From contig NZ_JAAKGO010000002.1 in the NCBI RefSeq assembly GCF_011043525.1, positions 372,001 through 436,000 of the forward strand: a stretch of 64,000 bases of DNA, in the 5' to 3' direction. Shown here one piece after another: positions 46,928-54,785 of this stretch (positions are counted from its first letter, which is position 1; the number at the start of each line of letters is the position of its first letter). The notes under the pieces were generated by a model. That model was not told the DNA's origin and did not search any database. It was given only the letters and a program-made list of their open reading frames with translations. This DNA comes from Sphingobacterium sp. SGG-5. GTDB taxonomy: Bacteria > Bacteroidota > Bacteroidia > Sphingobacteriales > Sphingobacteriaceae. Position numbers and translations under genes: made by a program.

Positions 46928-47305
46928 ATGAATTATAAAACAAAATTTATTCCTTCGGAAAAGCCCGATGTAGCCTTTGTCTCACGGCCATGGGGCACCT
47001 TTAAACAGTTTGCCAACAACGAGGCGAGTACAGTCAGCCTGATGACTATGTTGCCGGGGCAGCGGATGAGCCTGCAATCTCATGTAGGCCGGGCCGAACT
47101 TTGGATCGTTATCGATGATGGCGCTACGATACAGGTCGGTGACCGGATCTGGGAAGCACAGGCCGGCGAGGAAGTGTGGATTCCGGCAGAAGAGCGTCAC
47201 CGATTGAGTAATCGCGGCAATCAGCCTATCCGAGTATTAGAGGTTGCTTTTGGCAATTGGCAACAAGAAGACATTCAACGTTATGAAGACGACTACCAAC
47301 GCTAA
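46928..47305 (+). CDS. cupin-domain phosphomannose isomerase type II-like protein
   Basis: 125 residues forming a single cupin: RPWGTFKQFANNE, LPGQRMSLQSHVGRAELWIV and WIPAEERHRLSNRG. This is the C-terminal isomerase domain of ManC-type bifunctional enzymes, here alone without the guanylyltransferase. It follows a class I isomerase, so the operon carries two unrelated phosphomannose isomerase types. The last 23 bases overlap the transporter start. Confidence 0.8.
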   Translation: MNYKTKFIPSEKPDVAFVSRPWGTFKQFANNEASTVSLMTMLPGQRMSLQSHVGRAELWIVIDDGATIQVGDRIWEAQAGEEVWIPAEERHRLSNRGNQPIRVLEVAFGNWQQEDIQRYEDDYQR

Positions 47306-48683
47306 GTATAAGACGGTAAGCATCAACTATATTAGTATAGCAGTAGCTATCGGCGGCTTACTGTTTGGATTTGATACGGCTGTTATTTCCGGAGCTATCA
47401 CGTTCGTCACGGCACAATTTTCACTTGACAGTATAGCTGAAGGCTGGTTGGTAAGCAGTGGCCTGTTGGGATGTATCATTGGTGTAGCGATTACGGGATT
47501 AGCGAGTGACCGCATCGGCCGTAAGCGTACCGTCATACTGGCCGGGATCCTATTTTTAGTATCCGCAGTCGGCTGTGCATTCGCTCCGACCTTTGCAACC
47601 TTGGTGGCAGCGCGCTTAATTGGCGGCATCGGTGTGGGCATGGCATCCGTTATTTCGCCCATGTATATCTCTGAGTTTGCTCCTGCCGAAAAGCGTGGAA
47701 GTCTGGTTGCTTATTATCAATTGGCCATTACGGCCGGCATCCTGTTGGCCTATTTCTCCAATGCCTTGCTCGTACACTTTTCACAACATGATTTTAGCAG
47801 CCGTATGATGACCTGGTTTTTTGTGGAAGAAACCTGGCGGCCGATGTTCTTGGTCATGGCTATTCCATCGCTGATATTTCTGGGAATGTTATTGCGTGTT
47901 CCCGAAAGTCCGCGCTGGCTGGTCTGGACAGGCAAAAAAGACCAAGCAACCGCCGTCCTGAAGAGCGTGCGGACACCGAAAGAGGCTCTTCAGGAAATTG
48001 AAGCACTCGATAATGCAAAACAAAAAACAGAAAAACGGAAGATCCGCTTATCCGACCCACGAATCAGGCTGCCCCTCTTCACAGGGATTACACTAGCGGT
48101 ATTGCAGCAGTTTTCGGGTATCAACGCTATCATCTATTATGGTCCCCGCATTTTCCAATCCGCGGGCATGGAGGCAGATAATGCCTTGGCTTTTCAGATT
48201 GTCATTGGTAGTGTAAATCTGCTGTTCACTTTTGTGGCGATCAAGTATGCGGATAAATATGGAAGGAAGTTTCTGTTGAAAACCGGGCTGGGAGGGATTA
48301 TTTTTTCTCTTTTTGCCCTCGGCGCTCTCTTTCATTGGGGATATACGGAAGGTGTTGTACTGCTTGTGCTGATGTTGTTGTTTATCGCCTGTTTTGCTTT
48401 TTCGCTGGGGCCGATCACCTGGATTATCATCAATGAGATCTTTCCGACAGATCTGCGTGTCAAATTGGTATCCATCTGTACGATGTCCCTATGGGTTGCC
48501 GTCTGGCTGGTGGGACAATTTTTCCCCTGGTTATTGGATTATGCCGGTGCGGCTGCAACATTCTGGACCTTTGGGTTTTTCAGCGTCATAAATTTTGTCT
48601 TTAGCTGGAAAGTGGTCAAGGAAACCAAGGGTAAAACCCTCGAAGAAGTAGAAAGGGTGTGGCACGTAGGAGGATCACATTAA
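47283..48683 (+). CDS. sugar porter family MFS transporter
   Basis: 466 residues from ATG 47283 (MKTTTNAKYKTVSINYI), which overlaps the cupin gene; an in-frame TTG lies upstream. Twelve membrane segments with the sugar porter motifs GGLLFGFDTAVISGA, SDRIGRKR, MYISEFAPAEKRG, VPESPRWLVW, LQQFSGINAIIYYGP and the terminal KETKGKTLEEVE. Probable proton-coupled importer of glucose, xylose or mannose. Last gene of the operon. Confidence 0.93.
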   Translation: MKTTTNAKYKTVSINYISIAVAIGGLLFGFDTAVISGAITFVTAQFSLDSIAEGWLVSSGLLGCIIGVAITGLASDRIGRKRTVILAGILFLVSAVGCAFAPTFATLVAARLIGGIGVGMASVISPMYISEFAPAEKRGSLVAYYQLAITAGILLAYFSNALLVHFSQHDFSSRMMTWFFVEETWRPMFLVMAIPSLIFLGMLLRVPESPRWLVWTGKKDQATAVLKSVRTPKEALQEIEALDNAKQKTEKRKIRLSDPRIRLPLFTGITLAVLQQFSGINAIIYYGPRIFQSAGMEADNALAFQIVIGSVNLLFTFVAIKYADKYGRKFLLKTGLGGIIFSLFALGALFHWGYTEGVVLLVLMLLFIACFAFSLGPITWIIINEIFPTDLRVKLVSICTMSLWVAVWLVGQFFPWLLDYAGAAATFWTFGFFSVINFVFSWKVVKETKGKTLEEVERVWHVGGSH

Positions 48684-48840
48684 GGCATCAATATTTCCGG
48701 ATCTTGTCCTGCGTTGCTTTTTGCACTCTTCTTCCAAACTACAATTAAAGAGGGTGCTACCTTGGAAGGTAAGCCATCTGCCTTAAGGTAAGATCCGTTT
48801 ACATAGATGCAAAAGCAATCCGACTATAGTCGAATCCGAT

Positions 48841-49713
48841 TCAACTAAGGTTAATGGTATTTAGGAACCGCTTGCGGTAATTGAGTGGGCTCATTTGCAT
48901 CCGTGCCGTAAACATTTTATAAAAATGGGAGATATCCCGAAAACCACATTCATAGCAGATGTTTGTGATATTATAATCGGTCTGTACGAGTAGTTGGGTA
49001 GCATAGCTTATCCGGTAGTCGATGACCGTCTCTATAAAGGTTTTGCGAGTCATTTTTTTAAAGTATCTGCAAAAGGCATTTGTGGTCATCCCGATAGTGG
49101 CGGCAGCATTGGCTACGGAAATATCACTTCGAAAATGCTCGACGATATAAGCGAACACCTTCAGGATCCTCTCCCTGTTGTCGTGGGAATATGCTTCGGA
49201 GTCCGTGTTTTTGTTGAGCAATCGATATTGATCGGATAAGGACAGGCTGTGGAGGATTTTCAGGAATAGGAGCAATCGCTCAAAATTATCTTTTTCCAAC
49301 AGCATTTGCTGCATGCTTTCTCTTACCTGATTTTTGATCCTGCCGCTAAACTCGATCCCACTGTTGCTTTTCTTCAATAAATCGGAAATCCTGGACAGTT
49401 CAGGCGTATCAAAGAAATGACCGCCCAGAAAGTCAGGACTAAACTGAATGACAAATGAACCAGCTGTTGTATCTTTAGGGGTATCCAGTTTCCAGCAATG
49501 CGGCAGATCCGCTCCCAGAAGTACCAGGTCGTTCTCTTCAAACGCAGACATATCACTACCTACAAAGCGTTCCCCTTTGCCCTGCGTGATAAAGGTCAGT
49601 TCATATTCCGGATGGTAGTGGAACGGTGCGGAAAACCCTTTCCGATCAAATTCCCGGATGGTAAAGGATTCTTTGCCTGCACGGGTAATGATTTCAAAAG
49701 AAGCTTTCAACAT
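48841..49713 (-). CDS. AraC family transcriptional regulator with cupin sensor
   Basis: 290 residues. An N-terminal cupin (FSAPFHYHPEYELTFITQGKG, LVLLGADLPHCWK) and C-terminal double helix-turn-helix (SVANAAATIGMTTNAFCRYF, YNITNICYECGFRDISHFYK). It faces the sugar porter gene tail to tail and is divergent from the PhyH operon by 125 bases, which it is the likeliest to control. Confidence 0.9.
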   Translation of the reverse strand: MLKASFEIITRAGKESFTIREFDRKGFSAPFHYHPEYELTFITQGKGERFVGSDMSAFEENDLVLLGADLPHCWKLDTPKDTTAGSFVIQFSPDFLGGHFFDTPELSRISDLLKKSNSGIEFSGRIKNQVRESMQQMLLEKDNFERLLLFLKILHSLSLSDQYRLLNKNTDSEAYSHDNRERILKVFAYIVEHFRSDISVANAAATIGMTTNAFCRYFKKMTRKTFIETVIDYRISYATQLLVQTDYNITNICYECGFRDISHFYKMFTARMQMSPLNYRKRFLNTINLS

Positions 49714-49838
49714 GGGCTATTTTATTTCGCTTAAATGTGAAAATAATAATATTGGGTAATATATCCTAATATTATGCCAATATTGCCCTTTTAATCATTG
49801 AAGGATATGCGGTATTTAGTTTCATAAAATTTAGCATT

Positions 49839-50654
49839 ATGAACACACACACATTACCTCCTCTTGACGGTCTGCACCGTGTTTCCGAATCTCAGGTTGA
49901 ACAATTTCGAGAAGACGGCCATACGCTCACTAAGGGCTTATTGTCATCCGATGAAGTCAACGCTTATCGCGATGTTGTATCCCAGGCTGCAATGAAGTAT
50001 AACACGGAAAAACGAAAGATGGAAGACCGTGATACGTACGGTAAAGCCTTCTTACAGATCATGAACCTATGGCTGCATGACGAGGGTGTCAAAAAGATGG
50101 TGCTGTCTAAACGGTTGGCCCGGGTCGCCGCGGACTTATTGGGTGTCGAGAATGTCCGCATCTACCATGATCAGGCCCTGTTCAAAGAGGCTGGTGGCGG
50201 GCCCACCCCTTGGCATCAGGATCAGTACTATTGGCCCATCGATACATCGAATACGATTACGATGTGGATGCCGCTGGTCGATATTGATGTCGATATGGGT
50301 ATGTTGACCTTTGCTTCGGGTTCACATAAAAAAGGAAATGTCTTTGACTTTGAGATATCCGACGAATCGGAAGCATCGTTTGATAAGTATGTTCAGGAAA
50401 ATGGATTCCCTATAGCCTATGCCGAGCACATGGAAGCCGGGGATGCAACATGGCACTACGGCTACACGATCCACAGAGCTCCGGGCAACCATTCGGACCT
50501 CATGAGAGAAGCATTTACAGTTATTTATATTGCGGATGGTGCGAAGGTTACCCAACCCAAGAACAAATGGCAGAAAGCCGATCTCGAGGCTTGGCTAATG
50601 GGTAAAGAGGTCGGTATGCTTGCTGATTCGCAGATGAATCCTTTGGTTTTGTAA
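49839..50654 (+). CDS. phytanoyl-CoA dioxygenase (PhyH) family protein
   Basis: 271 residues. A non-heme iron, 2-oxoglutarate dioxygenase: HxD ligands in PTPWHQDQYYW, distal histidine in YTIHRAPGNHS with the 2-oxoglutarate arginine in DLMREAFTVIY. These enzymes hydroxylate small molecules or lipids, and hydroxylation of an O- or N-methyl group releases formaldehyde. The substrate is unknown. First in a three-gene unit with the dehydrogenase (10 bases later) and esterase. Confidence 0.9.
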   Translation: MNTHTLPPLDGLHRVSESQVEQFREDGHTLTKGLLSSDEVNAYRDVVSQAAMKYNTEKRKMEDRDTYGKAFLQIMNLWLHDEGVKKMVLSKRLARVAADLLGVENVRIYHDQALFKEAGGGPTPWHQDQYYWPIDTSNTITMWMPLVDIDVDMGMLTFASGSHKKGNVFDFEISDESEASFDKYVQENGFPIAYAEHMEAGDATWHYGYTIHRAPGNHSDLMREAFTVIYIADGAKVTQPKNKWQKADLEAWLMGKEVGMLADSQMNPLVL

Positions 50655-50664
50655 ATAAAAGAAT

Positions 50665-51768
50665 ATGACGAAAGGGTACGCGGCCATAACGGATGGTAAG
50701 GGTCACTTTTCTATGGAAGCGGTTGAGGTGGATCAGCCTGCGGCCGATGAAGTTCTGGTGCAGATAAAGGCTGCCGGACTTTGTCACACCGATTACGATT
50801 CATTGCAGTGGGGCCGGGAAATGATTCTGGGGCACGAGGGAGCCGGCATAGTCGTGGCAGTGGGGAGAAATGTACAGCATCTTTCAGAAGGGGATCATGT
50901 GCTTCTGAATTGGGCCATTCCCTGTGGTTTTTGTTTTCAGTGTAAAACCGGCAATCCGAATATCTGTGAAAATAATTCCCCGGTCACCGGTGTCGGCGCG
51001 GGATCAGCACATGAGGGTGGAACCATGTGGAGACAACGTCCTATCAGTCGTGCCTTTCATTTGGGTACGCTCTCCGAATATACCTTAGTCAAAGAAGCTG
51101 CCGTGGTCAAAAACCACGCGTTAAATATGCCCTTTACGGCTGCGGCCATTATTGGTTGTGGCGTGATGACCGGCTACGGTTCCGTGATGAATGCGGCAAA
51201 GGTGACGGAAGGATCCACGGTCGTCGTCATCGGTGCAGGAGGTGTGGGGCTTAATGTCATACAGGGTGCGCGTCTGGCTAAAGCAGGAAAAATCATCGTG
51301 ATTGATATTCTTGAAAAACGCTTTGCTATGGCAAAGAAAATGGGAGCCACGCATACGATCACGGCGTCAAAAAAAGACACACTGCTGTTGGATGCGGCAA
51401 AAAAAGTAAAAGATCTATTGGGCGGAAGGGGAGCAGATTATGCTTTTGAATGTACGGCAATCCCTGCACTAGGAGCCGCGCCGCTGGCGATGGTCAGAAA
51501 CGGGGGAACAGCTATACAGGTGAGTGGCATCGAACAGGAAATCAATATCGATATGAATCTGTTTGAGTGGGATAAAATTTATATGAATCCCTTATATGGC
51601 AAGTGTAGGCCCGCGATAGATTTTCCGGCGATTATCGATCATTACGAAAAGAAAGAACTCTTTCTGGATGAACTTGTCACGAGAACCTACTCACTTTCTC
51701 AATTACCACAGGCTTTCGATGATCTGCTGCAAGGTAAGAATGCAAAAGGCGTGATTGAATTTGTATAA
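50665..51768 (+). CDS. zinc-dependent alcohol dehydrogenase, class III-like
   Basis: 367 residues. Catalytic zinc ligands in GLCHTDYDS, GHEGAGIV and IIGCGVMTGYG; structural zinc cysteines in CGFCFQCKTGNPNIC; NAD motif VIGAGGVGLNVIQ. The pattern GCGxxTGYG with ECTAIPALG and MNPLYGKCRP is closest to class III and thiol-dependent formaldehyde dehydrogenases. It ends directly against the next ATG (no spacer), so it is coupled to the esterase. Confidence 0.87.
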   Translation: MTKGYAAITDGKGHFSMEAVEVDQPAADEVLVQIKAAGLCHTDYDSLQWGREMILGHEGAGIVVAVGRNVQHLSEGDHVLLNWAIPCGFCFQCKTGNPNICENNSPVTGVGAGSAHEGGTMWRQRPISRAFHLGTLSEYTLVKEAAVVKNHALNMPFTAAAIIGCGVMTGYGSVMNAAKVTEGSTVVVIGAGGVGLNVIQGARLAKAGKIIVIDILEKRFAMAKKMGATHTITASKKDTLLLDAAKKVKDLLGGRGADYAFECTAIPALGAAPLAMVRNGGTAIQVSGIEQEINIDMNLFEWDKIYMNPLYGKCRPAIDFPAIIDHYEKKELFLDELVTRTYSLSQLPQAFDDLLQGKNAKGVIEFV

Positions 51769-52569
51769 ATGGAATTATTCAGAACTATAGAAATATCGGA
51801 GCCACAGTTTGAAAACAGCTGTTTGAGGTACATTACGGTAAAAAGTCGCCATTTGAAAGGTCGGGGGGACATTTGTGTTTTCGTACCGCCGTTTCTCGAG
51901 ACAGTAAAGGACTGTCCTTTGATTATTTTGCTGCATGGCGTGTACGGAAGTTCCTGGAGCTGGACATTAAATGGGGGAGTGCATATTACCGCATTGGAGA
52001 TGATGCAGCAAAAAAAAATACCTCCCGCGGTCATCGCGATGCCTTCCGATGGATTATGGGGAGATGGATCCGGGTATATACCGCACGATGGTCTGGATTT
52101 TGAAAAATGGATCGCCGAAGATGTACCAGCTGCGGTACAAAAATGTATACCGTCAGTCCGTACGTCGTCCCGGCTATTTATTGGAGGTTTATCCATGGGA
52201 GGTTTTGGTGCCCTAAAGATCGGAACAAGATACGCCGGCCAGTTTTCGGCGGTTGCTGCTCATTCTTCCCTTACACACCTTGCACAGATGGAACTCTTTG
52301 TAGAAGAAGAGGTTAATGGCCTGTTACAAAAGGAAGCAAAAGATAACAGTGTTTTTTTGACCATCATGAAGCATAAGCACCAATTGCCCTTTATACGTTT
52401 TGATTGTGGGCTTTTGGATACCCTTTTGGATGAAAATCGTCTATTGCATCATCAATTGCTTGAAGCCGGTATCCCCCACGAATATGAAGAACGTGAGGGA
52501 GGACATGAATGGCCTTACTGGCAAAAGCATATCCGGGACTCACTACTGTTTTTTTCAAAATATTTTTGA
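51769..52569 (+). CDS. alpha/beta hydrolase esterase, S-formylglutathione hydrolase-like
   Basis: 266 residues. LIILLHGVYGSSWSW forms the oxyanion region; the nucleophile serine is in IGGLSMGGFGALKIG (GxSMGGxGA, as in esterase D); the histidine is in EREGGHEWPYW. No signal peptide, so cytoplasmic. Next to the class III-like dehydrogenase this suggests hydrolysis of an S-formyl or other acyl thiol product, though acetyl-xylan-type esterases share the fold. Confidence 0.8.
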   Translation: MELFRTIEISEPQFENSCLRYITVKSRHLKGRGDICVFVPPFLETVKDCPLIILLHGVYGSSWSWTLNGGVHITALEMMQQKKIPPAVIAMPSDGLWGDGSGYIPHDGLDFEKWIAEDVPAAVQKCIPSVRTSSRLFIGGLSMGGFGALKIGTRYAGQFSAVAAHSSLTHLAQMELFVEEEVNGLLQKEAKDNSVFLTIMKHKHQLPFIRFDCGLLDTLLDENRLLHHQLLEAGIPHEYEEREGGHEWPYWQKHIRDSLLFFSKYF

Positions 52570-52616
52570 AAAGTAAAAGGCAGTCCTCTATTCTTACGGG
52601 GCGGTCTTTGCCTCAT

Positions 52617-52730
52617 TACCTCAGCGATCTGACCATTTCGCGGAAATTGATCACACTCTGCGTGACATCAGGGACACTATTATCCCAATTGTATTCATAT
52701 TCAGCAGCTATCATCCCCTTGAAACCCTGA
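52617..52730 (-). repeat. 114-bp direct repeat, displaced 3' end of the TIM-barrel gene
   Basis: Identical at 110 of 114 positions to 53761-53874, the C-terminal coding end of the intact TIM-barrel gene. On the minus strand it reads GFKGMIAAEYEYNWDNSVPD through RSLR-stop, but there is no upstream part of the gene. It marks the left edge of the small island at 52731-53760. Confidence 0.92.
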
Positions 52731-52737
52731 TTTTGTT

Positions 52738-52781
52738 TTGCAATTCGCGATTTGCAAATCACAAAACATTCTTTATCTTTG
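52738..52781 (+). promoter_or_regulatory. promoter and palindromic operator of the island's HTH gene
   Basis: TTTG (52751-52754), 19 bp and TATCTTTG (52774-52781) is a near-perfect Bacteroidota promoter just before the ATG at 52786. A 20-bp near palindrome centred on CGCG (TTGCAATTCGCGATTTGCAA, 52738-52757) and a perfect GATTTGCAAATC (52749-52760) cover the -33 element, as expected for autorepression. Confidence 0.6.
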
Positions 52782-52785
52782 TGTC

Positions 52786-53319
52786 ATGAGGCGTAAGCAC
52801 AATGGCATGAGACCACAGGATATGGTTATCTTACTCAAGATTGTAACCATGGATGGCGAAAACTGGCAACTGAAAGATTTAGCCAACTCCCTACATATTA
52901 GTAATTCAGAGGTGTCGGAATCGTTGGAAAGAAGCCTTTATGCCTATCTGATCGATTTTGAAAAGCGCCATGTCCAACGGGGTAACCTGATCGATTTTCT
53001 TTTACACGGTATGAAATATGTATTTCCTGCTCAGCCAGGAATACTGACAAGAGGTATACCGACAGCGCATTCTCATCCATTTATGCAGTCATTTATGAGT
53101 AGCGAACAGGCCTATGTGTGGCCATCTTCTTCCGGATCGGTCTCGGGACAAGCCATAGAACCATTCTATGCCAACCAAGTGAAAGCTATACAGGAAGATG
53201 AAGAGCTGTATCGGTTGTTGGCATTGCTGGATGTGATCAGGGTAGGCAGGCTTAGAGAGAAGGCCATTGCAGAAGAGGCGCTGAAAGAGGAATTATTAGC
53301 TCGTGTCAAATCATACTAA
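52786..53319 (+). CDS. helix-turn-helix protein, putative antitoxin of a nucleotidyltransferase
   Basis: About 177 residues from ATG 52786. An N-terminal winged helix-turn-helix (LKDLANSLHISNSEVSESLE) and a helical remainder ending VIRVGRLREKAIAEEALKEE. The gene overlaps the nucleotidyltransferase gene by 17 bases, the arrangement of AbiEi/AbiEii-like and related toxin-antitoxin pairs, although I do not recognise the family by name. It probably represses its own promoter through the adjacent palindrome. Confidence 0.68.
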   Translation: MRRKHNGMRPQDMVILLKIVTMDGENWQLKDLANSLHISNSEVSESLERSLYAYLIDFEKRHVQRGNLIDFLLHGMKYVFPAQPGILTRGIPTAHSHPFMQSFMSSEQAYVWPSSSGSVSGQAIEPFYANQVKAIQEDEELYRLLALLDVIRVGRLREKAIAEEALKEELLARVKSY

Positions 53320-53623
53320 CACAGTACGGATCAAGGCGGTAAATAAAGCTCTGCAAGAGTTACGTGAACTTGTCGTTTTCGTAGGAGGTGCAACAATATC
53401 TTTATATGCCGATCGGCCTGTCCTTGAAGTCAGGCCGACAGAAGATATTGATGTCATCGTCGAGATACTTAATTACACCCAACGGCAACAGCTGGAAGAA
53501 AGGCTGAGGGAAATAGGTTTTACAAACGATGTAGAGCGTGGAATTACCTCTCCGCAGACTTCAGCCATCATGGACAATATAAAAAATTGGCTGACCGAAA
53601 CTAAAGAGGATTATCCATATTAA
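53303..53623 (+). CDS. truncated nucleotidyltransferase (AbiEii-like), internal deletion
   Basis: 106 residues from a GTG start. The first 75 carry the nucleotidyltransferase core: VVFVGGATISLYADRP and the metal aspartates in RPTEDIDVIVE. After GFTNDVERG the sequence jumps to what looks like a C-terminal tail (ITSPQTSAIMDNIKNWLTE). Full proteins of this type are around twice as long and carry a third acidic residue and a helical domain, which are missing. It is probably an inactivated toxin. Confidence 0.68.
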   Translation: MSNHTNTVRIKAVNKALQELRELVVFVGGATISLYADRPVLEVRPTEDIDVIVEILNYTQRQQLEERLREIGFTNDVERGITSPQTSAIMDNIKNWLTETKEDYPY

Positions 53624-53677
53624 TCACAAGAAGTAAACTACGATCGAATTCTGCCAAAAGTAGTACAGCAATACTTC

Positions 53678-53719
53678 TCACGGCAAACTGAACGCGATGT
53701 ATCTGTTGCCCGATCGCAA
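53678..53719 (-). pseudogene. third fragment of a PQQ-dependent dehydrogenase 3' end
   Basis: Reads GNRYIAFSLP-stop on the minus strand. The 42 bases match the end of the intact dehydrogenase gene (54786 onward) with about six differences. It lies just below the stop codon of the TIM-barrel gene, in the same orientation as the intact copy. Confidence 0.65.
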
Positions 53720-53759
53720 TATTTCAGCGGTATGCTGTTTAGGTGTCACAAATCCTTCA

Positions 53760-54626
53760 CTACCTCAACGATCTGACCATTTCGCGGAAATTGATCACAC
53801 TCTGCGTGACATCAGGGACACTATTATCCCAATTGTATTCATATTCAGCAGATATCATTCCTTTGAAACCCTGACGCTTCAGTTCGGCCAAAACCCCCGG
53901 AATATTATTGACTCCTGTTCCCCAATGCACGTCATGGGCCTTTTTGTTGTTCCTCTCATTCAGGTCCTTGAAATGCAGATGGTAAATCCGTCCTTCCAGC
54001 TTTTTCAGGCATTCGATAGGATCCAGTCCCGAGCGTACCCAGTGGCCTATATCTGCCGCTGCACCCATCCTCGTACTCCTACCTTTGATAGACTGTAGGA
54101 CAGTTTCGGGATTCCAATAACGGGACGGGTCCGGATGGTTGTGGATGGCCGCCCTGATGTCATATTTATCGCACAGCCTGGAGACCTGGTCCAGCGACTG
54201 CGGAGTAGGTTCGCACGTGATGGTTTTAACGCCCATACTCTTGGCGAAGGCAAATATTTCCTCCCATTCGGCATCATTCTTCGCATAGACCACGCCATAA
54301 GCTTCCAGTGTGATATTTTTCTTCTTCAACAGGGCACGGACATATTGTTTACTGCGCTCTGACATGCGGGGGCCCATCTTTTCATCGATACCTCCACCTA
54401 TTTCCTGCCCTGAATAGGCTTCTACATACCGAAGTCCACAGCTATCGATTTTATCCAGTGCTTCGGTAAAGGTAAAATTCTTAAACGTATAGGCCTGCGA
54501 TCCCAGATGCCAGCCCAGAGACTCCTCGGGATGAGAAGAAGAGGTCTTAGTTCGGGAGGATGTAGCACACCCCGCTACGAAAAAAATAACAACTAAAAAA
54601 GGTAATGTATTTTTAATATTTTTCAT
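53760..54626 (-). CDS. sugar phosphate isomerase/epimerase-like TIM-barrel lipoprotein
   Basis: 288 residues; lipobox VAGC with Cys20, so exported. TIM-barrel metal-site blocks of the AP-endonuclease-2 family: GLRYVEAYSG, CEPTP, IHNHPDPSRYWN, DIGHWVRSGLDP, HLHFKDLN and ISAEYEYN. Such proteins next to GMC oxidoreductases act on 3-keto sugars, as isomerases or as 3-keto-glycoside lyases, in several bacteria. A periplasmic place would let it act on what the dehydrogenases make (inference). Its last 114 bases are duplicated at 52617. Confidence 0.85.
   Translation of the reverse strand: MKNIKNTLPFLVVIFFVAGCATSSRTKTSSSHPEESLGWHLGSQAYTFKNFTFTEALDKIDSCGLRYVEAYSGQEIGGGIDEKMGPRMSERSKQYVRALLKKKNITLEAYGVVYAKNDAEWEEIFAFAKSMGVKTITCEPTPQSLDQVSRLCDKYDIRAAIHNHPDPSRYWNPETVLQSIKGRSTRMGAAADIGHWVRSGLDPIECLKKLEGRIYHLHFKDLNERNNKKAHDVHWGTGVNNIPGVLAELKRQGFKGMISAEYEYNWDNSVPDVTQSVINFREMVRSLR
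53761..53874 (-). repeat. 114-bp direct repeat inside the intact TIM-barrel gene end
   Basis: Partner of 52617-52730. This copy belongs to the complete gene. The two copies bracket the HTH/nucleotidyltransferase island. Confidence 0.92.
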
Positions 54627-54785
54627 ACTAATCTTTTTTTAATTCAATATATGGCTATTTCAATTCTGTATCCGTATTGTAGTCATCTAAAGGAGCCAAC
54701 TCGTGCCCGATATAACCCCTAATATAAAGCACAAGAGTTAACTCTAACACTAAAACAGGTTGAACGACGGACTGTAGCAAACCGA

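Noticed and set aside
52731..53760. Insertion sequence between the 114-bp repeats
   Set aside because: No transposase and no terminal inverted repeats; the repeat is coding sequence of the neighbouring gene and far longer than a transposase target duplication.
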